Shown: positions 47,625 through 56,306 of the stretch, in pieces
How positions within the stretch are numbered: the first letter of the stretch is position 1
Layout: every line of letters starts with the position of its first letter
Assembly (NCBI RefSeq): GCF_002288305.1
Contig: NZ_CP016779.1
Span: 124,001 to 188,000 of the forward strand
Reading direction: 5' to 3'
Origin: Candidatus Nanopelagicus abundans
GTDB taxonomy: Bacteria > Actinomycetota > Actinomycetes > Nanopelagicales > Nanopelagicaceae
Length of the DNA: 64,000 nucleotides
Position numbers and translations under genes: made by a program
The notes under the pieces: model-generated
The model's input: the letters and a program-made list of their open reading frames with translations, nothing else
What the model was told of the DNA's origin: nothing
Database searches by the model: none

Positions 47625-48916
47625 GTGAAAGATTTACAGTAGTTGAAATAATTTCAGCAAAACGAGACAAACACGATTTAAGTGATGAACAAATTGACTG
47701 GGTAGTAGATGCATACACGCGCGGTGTAATTGCTGATGAACAAATGTCAGCCTTATTGATGGCAATTTTGCTTAATGGAATGAATAGCCGAGAAATATCT
47801 CGTTGGACTGATGCCATGATTGCAAGTGGCGAGAAAATGAGCTGGTCAATGCTTGATCGTCCAACCGTTGATAAACACTCAACTGGTGGTGTGGGAGATA
47901 AAATTACGTTACCACTTGCGCCATTAGTTGCTGCATGTGGTGCAGCTGTTCCTCAACTCTCAGGCCGCGGCCTTGGTCATACTGGCGGTACGTTAGATAA
48001 ATTAGAATCAATAAAAGGCTGGAAAGCATCACTTAGTAATAATGAGATGCTAAAAGTAATTCAAGAGTGCGGGGCAGTAATTTGCGCAGCAGGTGCTGGG
48101 CTTGCCCCAGCTGATAAGAAACTTTACGCCTTACGTGATGTAACTGGGACTGTAGAAGCAATTCCATTAATTGCATCCTCAATTATGAGTAAGAAAATTG
48201 CCGAGGGAACAAGTGCGTTAGTACTTGATGTAAAGACTGGCTCTGGCGCCTTCATGAGTGATCCAAAAGATGCTGCATTACTTGCTAGAACTATGGTGGA
48301 TTTAGGAAAAAGAGCAGGTGTAAGCACTAGAGCATTAGTAACTGCAATGGATGTACCACTGGGGCTAACTGCTGGAAATTCATTAGAAATAAGGGAAACT
48401 CTTGAGGTATTAGCAGGAGGTGGACCAAGTGATGTTGTTGAGCTAACACTTTTACTTGCTAATGAAATGCTTGATGCAGTTGGGATTAAGCCAAAAGTAT
48501 CACCAGCTGATGCATTAAAAAATGGAATGGCTATGGATGTTTGGCGTAAAATGATTAAAGCACAAGGTGGAGATAATGATGCTCCTCTTCCTGTTGCAAA
48601 AGAAAAAATAGAGATCAAGGCTGATTCATCTGGAAAACTATTAACTCTTGATGCACTTAAGGTTGGTATATCTGCTTGGCGATTAGGAGCAGGTAGGCAA
48701 AAGCAGGGTGAAGTCCTACAACTTGGTGCTGGAATTGAAATTCATGCAAAACCCGGTGACATAGTTAAAACAGGACAAAAAATTTTAACTCTACATAGTG
48801 ATGAATCAGCAAGATTTGATCGAGCCAAAGAAGCTTTAGTAGGTGCCTTTTCTATTGGTGGCGTAGATGATCCAATTAAGCGATTACCATTGGTTATTGA
48901 AAGAATTGAGGGTTAA
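47621..48916 (+). CDS. deoA: Thymidine phosphorylase (pyrimidine-nucleoside phosphorylase)
   Basis: Phosphorolysis of thymidine or deoxyuridine to the base and deoxyribose-1-phosphate. The 431-residue product has the family segments MSWSMLDRPTVDKHSTGGVGDK, GRGLGHTGGTLDKLESI (the signature), and SIMSKKIAEGTSALVLDVKTGSGAF with the substrate-binding residues; the C-terminal third is the PYNP domain (KAQGGDNDAP onward). ATGA overlap with cdd. Its sugar product is the substrate of the mutase and deoC encoded on the opposite strand. Confidence 0.96.
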   Translation: MSERFTVVEIISAKRDKHDLSDEQIDWVVDAYTRGVIADEQMSALLMAILLNGMNSREISRWTDAMIASGEKMSWSMLDRPTVDKHSTGGVGDKITLPLAPLVAACGAAVPQLSGRGLGHTGGTLDKLESIKGWKASLSNNEMLKVIQECGAVICAAGAGLAPADKKLYALRDVTGTVEAIPLIASSIMSKKIAEGTSALVLDVKTGSGAFMSDPKDAALLARTMVDLGKRAGVSTRALVTAMDVPLGLTAGNSLEIRETLEVLAGGGPSDVVELTLLLANEMLDAVGIKPKVSPADALKNGMAMDVWRKMIKAQGGDNDAPLPVAKEKIEIKADSSGKLLTLDALKVGISAWRLGAGRQKQGEVLQLGAGIEIHAKPGDIVKTGQKILTLHSDESARFDRAKEALVGAFSIGGVDDPIKRLPLVIERIEG

Positions 48917-50011
48917 GTGTCACTAATTAGTATGCCAACAGATGAACAAATTAAGCGAGTTCCAAAAGCTTTATTACATGATCATCTAGATGGTGGCTTG
49001 CGCCCGCAAACGATTATTGAACTATCACAAAAAATTGGTTATAAAAAACTACCAACTCAAGACCCAGAAAAATTGGCAATTTGGTTTGAGGAAGCTTGCA
49101 ACTCACATTCACTCGTTCGTTATCTTGAAACTTTCGCACACACAGTTGCGGTCATGCAAACAAAGGAAGCAATAATTCAGGTAGCACGTGAGTGTGCAAT
49201 TGATTTAGCAAGAGATGGTGTTGTTTACGCTGAAGTCAGGGGAGCGCCCGAGTTATTTATAGAACAAGGTTTAACCTTTGATCAGGTAATTGAGGCGACT
49301 ACTGAAGGTTATAAACAAGGAGTAGCTGAGGCTGCAAAAGAGGGGAAAAAAATAAGGGTTGAATCTTTACTTTGTGGACTTAGGCAAAATGATAAATCAC
49401 AACAGACAGCTGAATCTGTTGTTAAATATCGAAATAAGGGCGTAGTTGGTTTTGATATTGCCGGTCCAGAAGATGGTTTTCCACCAACTAAACAATTAGA
49501 TACTTTTGAATATTTAAGAAAAGAAAATGCTCACTTTACTATTCATGCTGGAGAGGCTTATGGATTACCATCGATTTGGGAGGCGATACAAATTTGTGGC
49601 GCTGAAAGAATCGGACATGGAGTTCGTATTATTGATGATATTGATTTCTCAGGTAGTACACCAAAACTAGGTCCACTTGCTTCTTATATTCGAGATCGAC
49701 GAATTCCACTGGAGCTTTGCCCAACCTCAAATTTACAAACAGGCGCAGCTAAAACATACGCACAGCACCCAATTGGGCAATTAGCAAAGCTTCGCTTTCG
49801 CGTAACACTTAATACCGATAATCGACTAATGAGCAATACATCGATGACTAATGAGATGACTCAGTGCGTTAAATCATTTGACTGGAAGTTTGCAGATCTG
49901 CAACGAGTGACTATAAATTCACTTAAAAGCTCATTTATTCCATTTGAAGAGCGGCTTGAGATTATTGAAAAAATTGTAAAACCAGCATACGCAGCAATAT
50001 CTGCTGAATAA
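48917..50011 (+). CDS. add: Adenosine deaminase
   Basis: Deaminates adenosine and deoxyadenosine to inosine forms, feeding PNP. The 364-residue product starts with GTG directly after the deoA stop. The TIM-barrel zinc enzyme motifs are present: HDHLDGGLRPQTIIEL (two zinc histidines in HDHLDG), TIHAGEAYGLPSI (zinc histidine and catalytic glutamate), RIGHGVRI (catalytic histidine) and TLNTDNRLMSNT (zinc aspartate). It ends one base before the stop of a convergent aldehyde-dehydrogenase-like gene. Confidence 0.95.
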   Translation: MSLISMPTDEQIKRVPKALLHDHLDGGLRPQTIIELSQKIGYKKLPTQDPEKLAIWFEEACNSHSLVRYLETFAHTVAVMQTKEAIIQVARECAIDLARDGVVYAEVRGAPELFIEQGLTFDQVIEATTEGYKQGVAEAAKEGKKIRVESLLCGLRQNDKSQQTAESVVKYRNKGVVGFDIAGPEDGFPPTKQLDTFEYLRKENAHFTIHAGEAYGLPSIWEAIQICGAERIGHGVRIIDDIDFSGSTPKLGPLASYIRDRRIPLELCPTSNLQTGAAKTYAQHPIGQLAKLRFRVTLNTDNRLMSNTSMTNEMTQCVKSFDWKFADLQRVTINSLKSSFIPFEERLEIIEKIVKPAYAAISAE

Positions 50012-50012
50012 A

Positions 50013-50855
50013 TTAAAGTCCGATTGGATGCCAAACGGTTTTTTGTTCCATAAAACTAAGAATTCGTTCCGGGTGATTAGTAGGACTAAATCTAAATATT
50101 CGTTTTAGATTATCTGCGCCAACTAGTTTTAATTCCTCTTCTTGCTTTTTACTAAGGCCGGCAACATCTACTCCATCTATTTCCATATGTGAACCAACCC
50201 ATGGCGCTAACTCAGCAATTTTCCCAGTAAGTATATTTACAACTCCGCCAGGTAAATCACTAGTTGCCAGTACTTCACTCAAAGTAATTGCAGGTAGTGG
50301 ATAACTTTCGCTAGCAATTAAAACTGCAGAGTTACCACTAGCAATTACTGGAGCTAGTGTCCTAACTACTCCAAGTAATGATGGTTTATTTTCTGCAAAT
50401 ATTGCAACCACACCTAATGCTTCTGGTGTTGTAAAGTTATAAAACGGACCTGATACTTGGTTTAGTGAACCAGAAACTGATGATAACTTGTCACACCAGC
50501 CTGAGTACCAAACCCAGGTATCAATTGCTTCTTCTACTTGTACTTTTGCTACTTTAGTAGTTACCCCTTCTAAAGCACAGATCTCATCAATGAATTGATC
50601 ACTTCGTCCCTGCATAATTTCAGCAACGCGATACAAGATTTGTCCACGATTAAATGCAGTTGCATTAGCCCATCCAGAATGCGCAGCCTTTGCTGCTACA
50701 ACAGCATCTCGTAAATCTTTTCGAGAGGCTAGTGCAGGATTGGCAATAAATTTCTTATTATTTCCCTTAATTTCATACACACGACCAGATTCACTTCTTG
50801 GGAATGCGCCACCAATAAATAATTTATATGTCTTATTTATATCTATACGGCTCAT
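50013..50855 (-). CDS. Half-length aldehyde dehydrogenase homologue without catalytic domain
   Basis: A 280-residue protein matching the first half of aldehyde dehydrogenases. YKLFIGGAFPRSESGRVYEI aligns with the start of its neighbour, and the NAD-fold region follows (PEALGVVAIFAENKPSLLGVV, ASGNSAVLIASESYPLPA, LPGGVVNILTG). The protein stops before the catalytic region, so the cysteine and glutamate are absent; the PWNFP motif reads AENKP. The tail (to KTVWHPIGL) is not ALDH-like. ATGA overlap with the full-length gene suggests the two make a complex. It may be a pseudoenzyme partner or an acyl-transfer accessory; there is no frameshift in sight. Confidence 0.78.
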   Translation of the reverse strand: MSRIDINKTYKLFIGGAFPRSESGRVYEIKGNNKKFIANPALASRKDLRDAVVAAKAAHSGWANATAFNRGQILYRVAEIMQGRSDQFIDEICALEGVTTKVAKVQVEEAIDTWVWYSGWCDKLSSVSGSLNQVSGPFYNFTTPEALGVVAIFAENKPSLLGVVRTLAPVIASGNSAVLIASESYPLPAITLSEVLATSDLPGGVVNILTGKIAELAPWVGSHMEIDGVDVAGLSKKQEEELKLVGADNLKRIFRFSPTNHPERILSFMEQKTVWHPIGL

Positions 50856-52306
50856 TTACTTTCCTTCACTTGCGATGTTAGATAACCAGCAAGACCATGG
50901 CGACCACCTTCACGTCCCCAACCAGACTCTTTATAACCACCAAATGGACTAGCTGGATCAAATTTGTTAAAAGTATTACTCCAAATAACTCCGGCTTTTA
51001 ATTGCTTTGCAGCCCACAAAATTTTAGAACCTTTATCACTCCAAACTCCAGCAGATAATCCATACATTGTGTTATTTGCTTTCTCGATACCTTCAGCAGG
51101 AGTTCTAAATGTTAAAACTGATAAAACAGGACCAAATATTTCATCCCTAGCAATTCGGTGAGATTGCGATACTCCAGTAAATATTGTTGGTGGATACCAA
51201 AAACCCTTACTTGGTAATTTGCAATCAGGTGACCATCTACTAGCACCTTCAGCATCTCCCGTATTTGAAATATCCTGAATTCTTTTTAATTGTTCTGCTG
51301 AGTTAATTGCTCCTAAATCGGTGTTTTTATCCATTGGATCACCAACTCTAATTAAACTCATTCTCTTTTTAAGTTTTTCTAAAACTTCATCAGCGACATT
51401 CTCTTGAACTAATAATCTTGAACCTGCGCAGCAAACATGCCCCTGATTAAAGAAAATCCCATTAACTATTCCTTCTATTGCTTCATCAATTGCAGCATCA
51501 TCAAAGACAAGATTAGCTGCCTTTCCACCTAGTTCTAGCGTCGCACTTTTCTTTGTGTTAGAAATTGATCTAGCAATTGCTTTACCAACTTCGGTAGAAC
51601 CAGTAAAAGCTATTTTATTAATATCAGAGTGATTAACTAAGGCAGCACCAGTTATGCCATCTCCGGTAACAATATTCACCACACCATCTGGTAATCCTGC
51701 TTGTTGGCAAACTTGAGCAAATAATAATGCTGTCAATGGTGTTGTTTCTGCTGGTTTTAAAACAACTGTATTACCGGCAGCAAGTGCCGGAGCTATCTTC
51801 CAAGCAAGCATAAGTAGTGGAAAGTTCCAAGGAATTATTTGGCCAACCACACCTACTGGCTTTGGTTTACTACCAAGGCCGGCATAATCTAATTTATCTG
51901 CCCAACCAGCATGGAAAAAAAAGTGTGCAGCCGCAAGTGGAATATCTGTATCTCGTGATTCTCTAATTGGTTTTCCATTATCTAAGGTTTCAACAACTGC
52001 GAATTCGCGTGCTCTCTCTTGCAGAATGCGAGCAATGCGGTAAAGGTATTTACCACGCTCTTTTGCTGGCATCTTGGACCAAACCTTAGTAAAAGCTGTC
52101 CTTGCACTTTTAACAGCTAAGTCAATATCTAATTTATCGGCATATCCAACTTTTGAAAGGATTTCTTCAGTTGCTGGGTTAATTGTGTTAAAACTTTTAC
52201 CCTTCTTAGGCTCTACAAATTTTCCGCCAATAAATAAACCATATGAGGTTGCAATATTTGCAATGGCTTTCGATTCAGGTGCATTTGCGTATTCAAAGCT
52301 GCTCAT
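50852..52306 (-). CDS. Aldehyde dehydrogenase (NAD-type), deo locus
   Basis: A full-length, 484-residue aldehyde dehydrogenase. It has the PWNFP motif at 159-163, the GSTEVGKAIA NAD segment, the catalytic glutamate in LELGGK (Glu258) and the catalytic cysteine in NQGHVCCAGSR (Cys292). The C-terminus has FGPVLSVLTF and NTFNKFDPASPFGGYKESGWGREGG. It lies seven bases after deoC and overlaps the half-length homologue by four bases. The context suggests it oxidises acetaldehyde released by deoC, an inference. Confidence 0.93.
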   Translation of the reverse strand: MSSFEYANAPESKAIANIATSYGLFIGGKFVEPKKGKSFNTINPATEEILSKVGYADKLDIDLAVKSARTAFTKVWSKMPAKERGKYLYRIARILQERAREFAVVETLDNGKPIRESRDTDIPLAAAHFFFHAGWADKLDYAGLGSKPKPVGVVGQIIPWNFPLLMLAWKIAPALAAGNTVVLKPAETTPLTALLFAQVCQQAGLPDGVVNIVTGDGITGAALVNHSDINKIAFTGSTEVGKAIARSISNTKKSATLELGGKAANLVFDDAAIDEAIEGIVNGIFFNQGHVCCAGSRLLVQENVADEVLEKLKKRMSLIRVGDPMDKNTDLGAINSAEQLKRIQDISNTGDAEGASRWSPDCKLPSKGFWYPPTIFTGVSQSHRIARDEIFGPVLSVLTFRTPAEGIEKANNTMYGLSAGVWSDKGSKILWAAKQLKAGVIWSNTFNKFDPASPFGGYKESGWGREGGRHGLAGYLTSQVKESK

Positions 52307-52313
52307 AACCCAC

Positions 52314-53249
52314 CTAATCCATTGTTACGTAATTGGCACTAGCGTAGTGCCCAGTACGTAGCTTCATTCGCTGCATCAGCAAGTCATTTAATAGCGCACT
52401 TGCGCCAATTCTAAATAGAGCAGGATTAAGCCACTGTGGTCCAGCCGTCTCATTGACTAGAACCAGCTGCTTAATTGCATCTTTTGTTGTTCTAATTCCA
52501 CCTGCTGGTTTAACACCAATTTTTTTCCCAGTAAGAGCAAAGTAATCACGCACTGCCTCAAGCATTACCAATACAACTGGTGCGGTGGCGGCTGGTGCAA
52601 CCTTACCGGTACTAGTTTTAATGAAATCAGCACCGGCTAACATCGCAAGGTAGGAAGCTTTCCTGACATTGTCATATGTAACTAATTCACCAGTTTCTAA
52701 AATTACTTTAAGATGTGCTTGATCACCACATAATTGCTTAATTATTTTAATCTCTTCAAATACTTCACCAATTCGACCTGAAAGAAATGCACCACGATCA
52801 ATTACCATATCAATTTCATTAGCCCCAGCATCAATTGCATCTTGGGTATCAAGTTTTTTAACCGCTATTGAGGCTCGTCCTGATGGGAAAGCAGTAGCAA
52901 CAGCAGCAACTGCTATATCTTTACCACCAATCGAATTTAATTCCGTACGCGCTATTTTAACCATGTCGTTGTATACACAAATTGCCCCAACTGATGGCAC
53001 AGCTAAATCTGTAGGATCTGGTCTAACTGCTTTTGCGCAAAGAGCTTTAACTTTTCCAGCAGAATCAGCACCTTCAAGTGTTGTTAAATCAACCATACTT
53101 ATTGCCAAATCAATCGCCCAAGCTTTACTTGTGGTTTTAATACTTCTTGTCGCAAGCATGGCTGCTCTTGAATCTGCACCAACTTGATCAACAGGTGGCA
53201 AGTCAGATAGAAACTTTTTAAGTGAGCTCTCGCTACCATCGATAATCAT
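52314..53249 (-). CDS. deoC: Deoxyribose-phosphate aldolase
   Basis: Cleaves 2-deoxyribose-5-phosphate to glyceraldehyde-3-phosphate and acetaldehyde. The 311-residue product has an N-terminal extension of about 40 residues, then the TIM barrel. It shows DLTTLEGADSAGKVKALCAKA, ANEIDMVIDRGAFLSG, LKVILETGEL with a conserved glutamate, and the Schiff-base lysine in DFIKTSTGK. The KPAGGIRT segment contributes the second conserved lysine. It overlaps the mutase gene by four bases and precedes the aldehyde dehydrogenase by seven. Confidence 0.95.
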   Translation of the reverse strand: MIIDGSESSLKKFLSDLPPVDQVGADSRAAMLATRSIKTTSKAWAIDLAISMVDLTTLEGADSAGKVKALCAKAVRPDPTDLAVPSVGAICVYNDMVKIARTELNSIGGKDIAVAAVATAFPSGRASIAVKKLDTQDAIDAGANEIDMVIDRGAFLSGRIGEVFEEIKIIKQLCGDQAHLKVILETGELVTYDNVRKASYLAMLAGADFIKTSTGKVAPAATAPVVLVMLEAVRDYFALTGKKIGVKPAGGIRTTKDAIKQLVLVNETAGPQWLNPALFRIGASALLNDLLMQRMKLRTGHYASANYVTMD

Positions 53250-54859
53250 GAGAGTACTTTAGTCAAAGCCTGCTTAATTTGCGAGATCAACGATATGGCT
53301 TCTTTTTTAGTATCGCAGACAACCTCTATGTAGCATTTTAACTTAGGCTCAGTTCCACTCGGTCTAATTATTACTCTTACATTATTTTGATACTTCATAC
53401 GAATTCCAGTTGTTTGCATTTTTTCCGCTTTACTTAAGTCCTCTATTGTTTCTAGCGCAAGACCTGCAAGTTGATCTGGTGGATTATTACTTATCCTAGA
53501 GAGTAAATTATCGATTTCAGTTACATCACTAAATCTAATTGAGATTTGATCAGTTTCATGAAAGCCAAATTCTTCACCGATACTTTGCAAATAGTCGCTA
53601 AGTGAACTTGATTTAACTTTTAATTCACCAGCTAATTGAGCAATTAATAACGCAGCGCTTATGCCGTCTTTATCATTTACAATCTCAGGGTCAACACAAT
53701 AACCTATTGCTTCTTCATACCCATAACCAAGATTTGAAACTTTTGATATCCATTTAAATCCTGTAAGAGTTTCTTCGAATCTAATTCCATGTTTTTGCGC
53801 AATTTTTGAGAGGAGCGTAGAAGAAACAAGTGAGTTAGATACTGACTTACCTGTAAGTTTTCCGCTTTCAATCAGGTACTTACCAAGAATTGCACCAACC
53901 TCATCACCACGTAACATTCGCCAGTTCTGAGATTCATCACTAATTGCAACTGCACATCTATCTGCATCTGGGTCGTTGGCAATCACTAGATCTGCATCAT
54001 GCTTTTTGGCATATTTAATTGCTAAATCCATTACTCCACTCTCTTCTGGATTTGGAAAAGGAGTAGTTGGAAAATTTGGATCTGGTAGAGCCTGCTCAGA
54101 AACAAGTATTGGTTTAGAAAACTTAGCTTTTTCAAACACATTAACTAAAGTTTTCATACCGACACCGTGGAGTGCGGTGTAAACAATTTTAAGATTATTG
54201 GCGGTAGTTGCAAGTTTTGCTGTAGCTGAAATGTAGTCAGAAGTAATTTCTTCATTAACTACTTCATATTTTGATGACCTTTTAGGCGATAAATCTGCCT
54301 TCGCAATTAGATTAGATATTTCCCTATCGATAGGAGAAGTAATTTGTGATCCACGATATTTAACTCCACTAATACTTGCACCTAAATAAACTTTATAGCC
54401 ATTATCCGTGGCTGGATTATGGCTTGCTGTAACCATAATTCCAACATTTGCATTTAATTTATTAACGGCAAAAGCTAATACTGGAGTTGGTATTTCTTGT
54501 GGGAATAGGTAAGTTTTTATACCAGCGCCAGCGAAAATTTCTGCACTATCTTTAGCAAAATCAACTGATCTATGTCGGGCATCTCTGCCAATAACCACAG
54601 TTGTTAAGTTATTCTCTTTCATAAAAGAAGCTATTGCTGCTGCGGTTCGACTAACAACTGCTCTATTCATACCGGAGGGACCAGGAGATATTGGACCTCG
54701 TAATCCTGCGGTGCCAAATTGTAGAAAGCCATTAAAGCAACGATTTAATTCAAGTTCATTACCTTCAGATAACCACTTACTTAACTGTTCTGCCGTACCC
54801 GTATCTGGATCGTTTTTGATCCAATCTTGCACTTCACTTCTTAGTTGATCTGAGATCAC
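53246..54859 (-). CDS. Phosphohexomutase, likely phosphopentomutase/phosphoglucomutase (PGM2-like)
   Basis: A 537-residue alpha-D-phosphohexomutase with the family's FGTAGLRG N-terminal motif, the phosphoserine loop MVTASHNPATDNGYKVY (Ser146 as the active serine), the metal loop NDPDADRCAVAI, and the terminal RPSGTEPKLKCYIEV. It is encoded between PNP and deoC in overlapping frames, exactly where a phosphopentomutase is needed to turn (deoxy)ribose-1-phosphate into the 5-phosphate. No DeoB is present. PGM2-like enzymes can act on pentose phosphates; the specificity here is inferred from context. Confidence 0.85.
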   Translation of the reverse strand: MISDQLRSEVQDWIKNDPDTGTAEQLSKWLSEGNELELNRCFNGFLQFGTAGLRGPISPGPSGMNRAVVSRTAAAIASFMKENNLTTVVIGRDARHRSVDFAKDSAEIFAGAGIKTYLFPQEIPTPVLAFAVNKLNANVGIMVTASHNPATDNGYKVYLGASISGVKYRGSQITSPIDREISNLIAKADLSPKRSSKYEVVNEEITSDYISATAKLATTANNLKIVYTALHGVGMKTLVNVFEKAKFSKPILVSEQALPDPNFPTTPFPNPEESGVMDLAIKYAKKHDADLVIANDPDADRCAVAISDESQNWRMLRGDEVGAILGKYLIESGKLTGKSVSNSLVSSTLLSKIAQKHGIRFEETLTGFKWISKVSNLGYGYEEAIGYCVDPEIVNDKDGISAALLIAQLAGELKVKSSSLSDYLQSIGEEFGFHETDQISIRFSDVTEIDNLLSRISNNPPDQLAGLALETIEDLSKAEKMQTTGIRMKYQNNVRVIIRPSGTEPKLKCYIEVVCDTKKEAISLISQIKQALTKVLS

Positions 54860-55665
54860 AACTTAGGCAATACCTTTGCTAAAAGATTACCCATCCTGTC
54901 TGCAGCAGCCTTTCCAGCTGCAATAACTTCTGCATGGTTTAACTTCTCACCAGTTACACCTGCAGCAGCATTAGTCACTAAAGAAATTGCAAGAATCTGT
55001 GCACCAAGTGCATGAGCAGCAATTGCCTCTGGCACCGTTGACATACCAACTAGATCTGCTCCCATTGTGCGCATCATCTTAATTTCAGCAGGAGTTTCAT
55101 ATGATGGTCCGCGCCAGTGGACATAAACACCCTCAGCTAAGGATGGGTCCTCAGCCTTTACGATTTCACGAAGTTTTTTGCTATACAAATCTGTTAAGTC
55201 AACAAAATCTGCACCAATTAGAGGCGATGCGGCGGTAAGAGATATGTGGTCTCTAATTAGTACTGGTTGCCCCACTTTATAATCAGTATTTATTCCACCA
55301 CATGCGTTTGTTAAAACAATAGTTCTACATCCAGCCTTAACTGCAGTTCTGACCGCATGTGCCACTGGCTCCATACCTAACCCCTCATAAAAATGAGTTC
55401 TACCTAAAAAAACAAGAGCATTTACAGAGTTAGCTAATTTATATGATCTTATTTTTCCGCCATGACCTTTAACTGTTGGTTCTGGAAACCCTGGCAGATC
55501 AGTTATAGCAAATTCATGAGCTGGCTTTCCTAATGCATCAGCAGCAGAAATCCAACCAGATCCCATTACTAGAGCAACATCATGCTTTTTTTGGCCAGTT
55601 ATTTTTGCAATCTCTTTCGCTGCTTTTTCTGCAGTACCGATTGGGTCTTTATAAAGTTTGCTCAT
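54856..55665 (-). CDS. punA: Purine-nucleoside phosphorylase, trimeric type
   Basis: Phosphorolysis of inosine and guanosine (and deoxy forms) to the free base and (deoxy)ribose-1-phosphate. The 269-residue product matches the trimeric PNP class: VALVMGSGWISAADALG phosphate loop, FLGRTHFYEG (the usual GR-HxYEG site), VLTNACGGIN, and YVHWRGPSYETPAEIKMMRTMGADLVGMSTVPEAIAA. The four-base overlap with the mutase indicates co-translation. Its stop is on the left; it is the first gene of the minus-strand deo run. Confidence 0.95.
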   Translation of the reverse strand: MSKLYKDPIGTAEKAAKEIAKITGQKKHDVALVMGSGWISAADALGKPAHEFAITDLPGFPEPTVKGHGGKIRSYKLANSVNALVFLGRTHFYEGLGMEPVAHAVRTAVKAGCRTIVLTNACGGINTDYKVGQPVLIRDHISLTAASPLIGADFVDLTDLYSKKLREIVKAEDPSLAEGVYVHWRGPSYETPAEIKMMRTMGADLVGMSTVPEAIAAHALGAQILAISLVTNAAAGVTGEKLNHAEVIAAGKAAADRMGNLLAKVLPKL

Positions 55666-55686
55666 GTGAGAAACTTATCCTAAATA

Positions 55687-56286
55687 TTACTTATTTTTTA
55701 ACTCAGGCCAGCTATATCCAAGAGTTATAATCATCTTGCGTAATAAAGGTAGGGATAAGCCAATAATCCCACTAGGGTCACCTTCAATATTTGTAATAAA
55801 TGGTGCACTTAGACCATCTAATGTAAAGCCACCTGCCACATTTAAAGGCTCACCTGAATCAACGTAATCTAATATTTCTGCATCACTCATTTGCGCAAAC
55901 TCAACTTTTGCAGTTGATCTCTCACTTAATTCAATTCCTTGCTTTAAATCAATTAAGCAATGTCCAGTATGAAGGTAACCAGATTTTCCACTTAGTTGCT
56001 TACACCTAGTGATTGCATTTTCCCTATTACCTGGCTTACCAAGTGATTTACCTTCAAACTCAAATGTAGAATCACACCCAAGAATAATTGAATTATCTGG
56101 AGCTTTATCTTTAACAGTATGTGCTTTAAGAATTGCAAGTGCTATAACTAATTCAGAAGGTGATAGTGAGTCAAACTCTTCTCCTTCTTCATCTACCCCA
56201 CTTACTAATACAGTTGGCTTAATTCCAGCACTTTCCAACAGACGCAACCGCGATGGTGAGGATGAGGCGAGAATTAATTCGATCAT
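55687..56286 (-). CDS. maf: Maf family nucleotide pyrophosphatase
   Basis: House-cleaning nucleotide pyrophosphatase of the Maf family, which removes non-canonical nucleoside triphosphates. The 199-residue product starts at ATG 56286, giving MIELILASSSPSRLRLLESAGI with the SSSPxR signature. Later come the substrate-binding SLSPSELVIALAILKA and ILGCDSTFEFEGKSLGKP, and GEPLNVAGGFTLDGLSAPFI. It is divergent from the PurK-like gene with only 20 bases between starts. A longer version beginning further upstream would overlap that gene. Confidence 0.9.
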   Translation of the reverse strand: MIELILASSSPSRLRLLESAGIKPTVLVSGVDEEGEEFDSLSPSELVIALAILKAHTVKDKAPDNSIILGCDSTFEFEGKSLGKPGNRENAITRCKQLSGKSGYLHTGHCLIDLKQGIELSERSTAKVEFAQMSDAEILDYVDSGEPLNVAGGFTLDGLSAPFITNIEGDPSGIIGLSLPLLRKMIITLGYSWPELKNK

Positions 56287-56306
56287 TATGCGGGTAACCT
56301 TATTAC

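Noticed and set aside
50013-50855. Half-length aldehyde dehydrogenase as a frameshifted full gene
   Set aside because: No remaining catalytic-domain sequence exists downstream in any frame; the next gene (add) begins at once. The product is short but intact.
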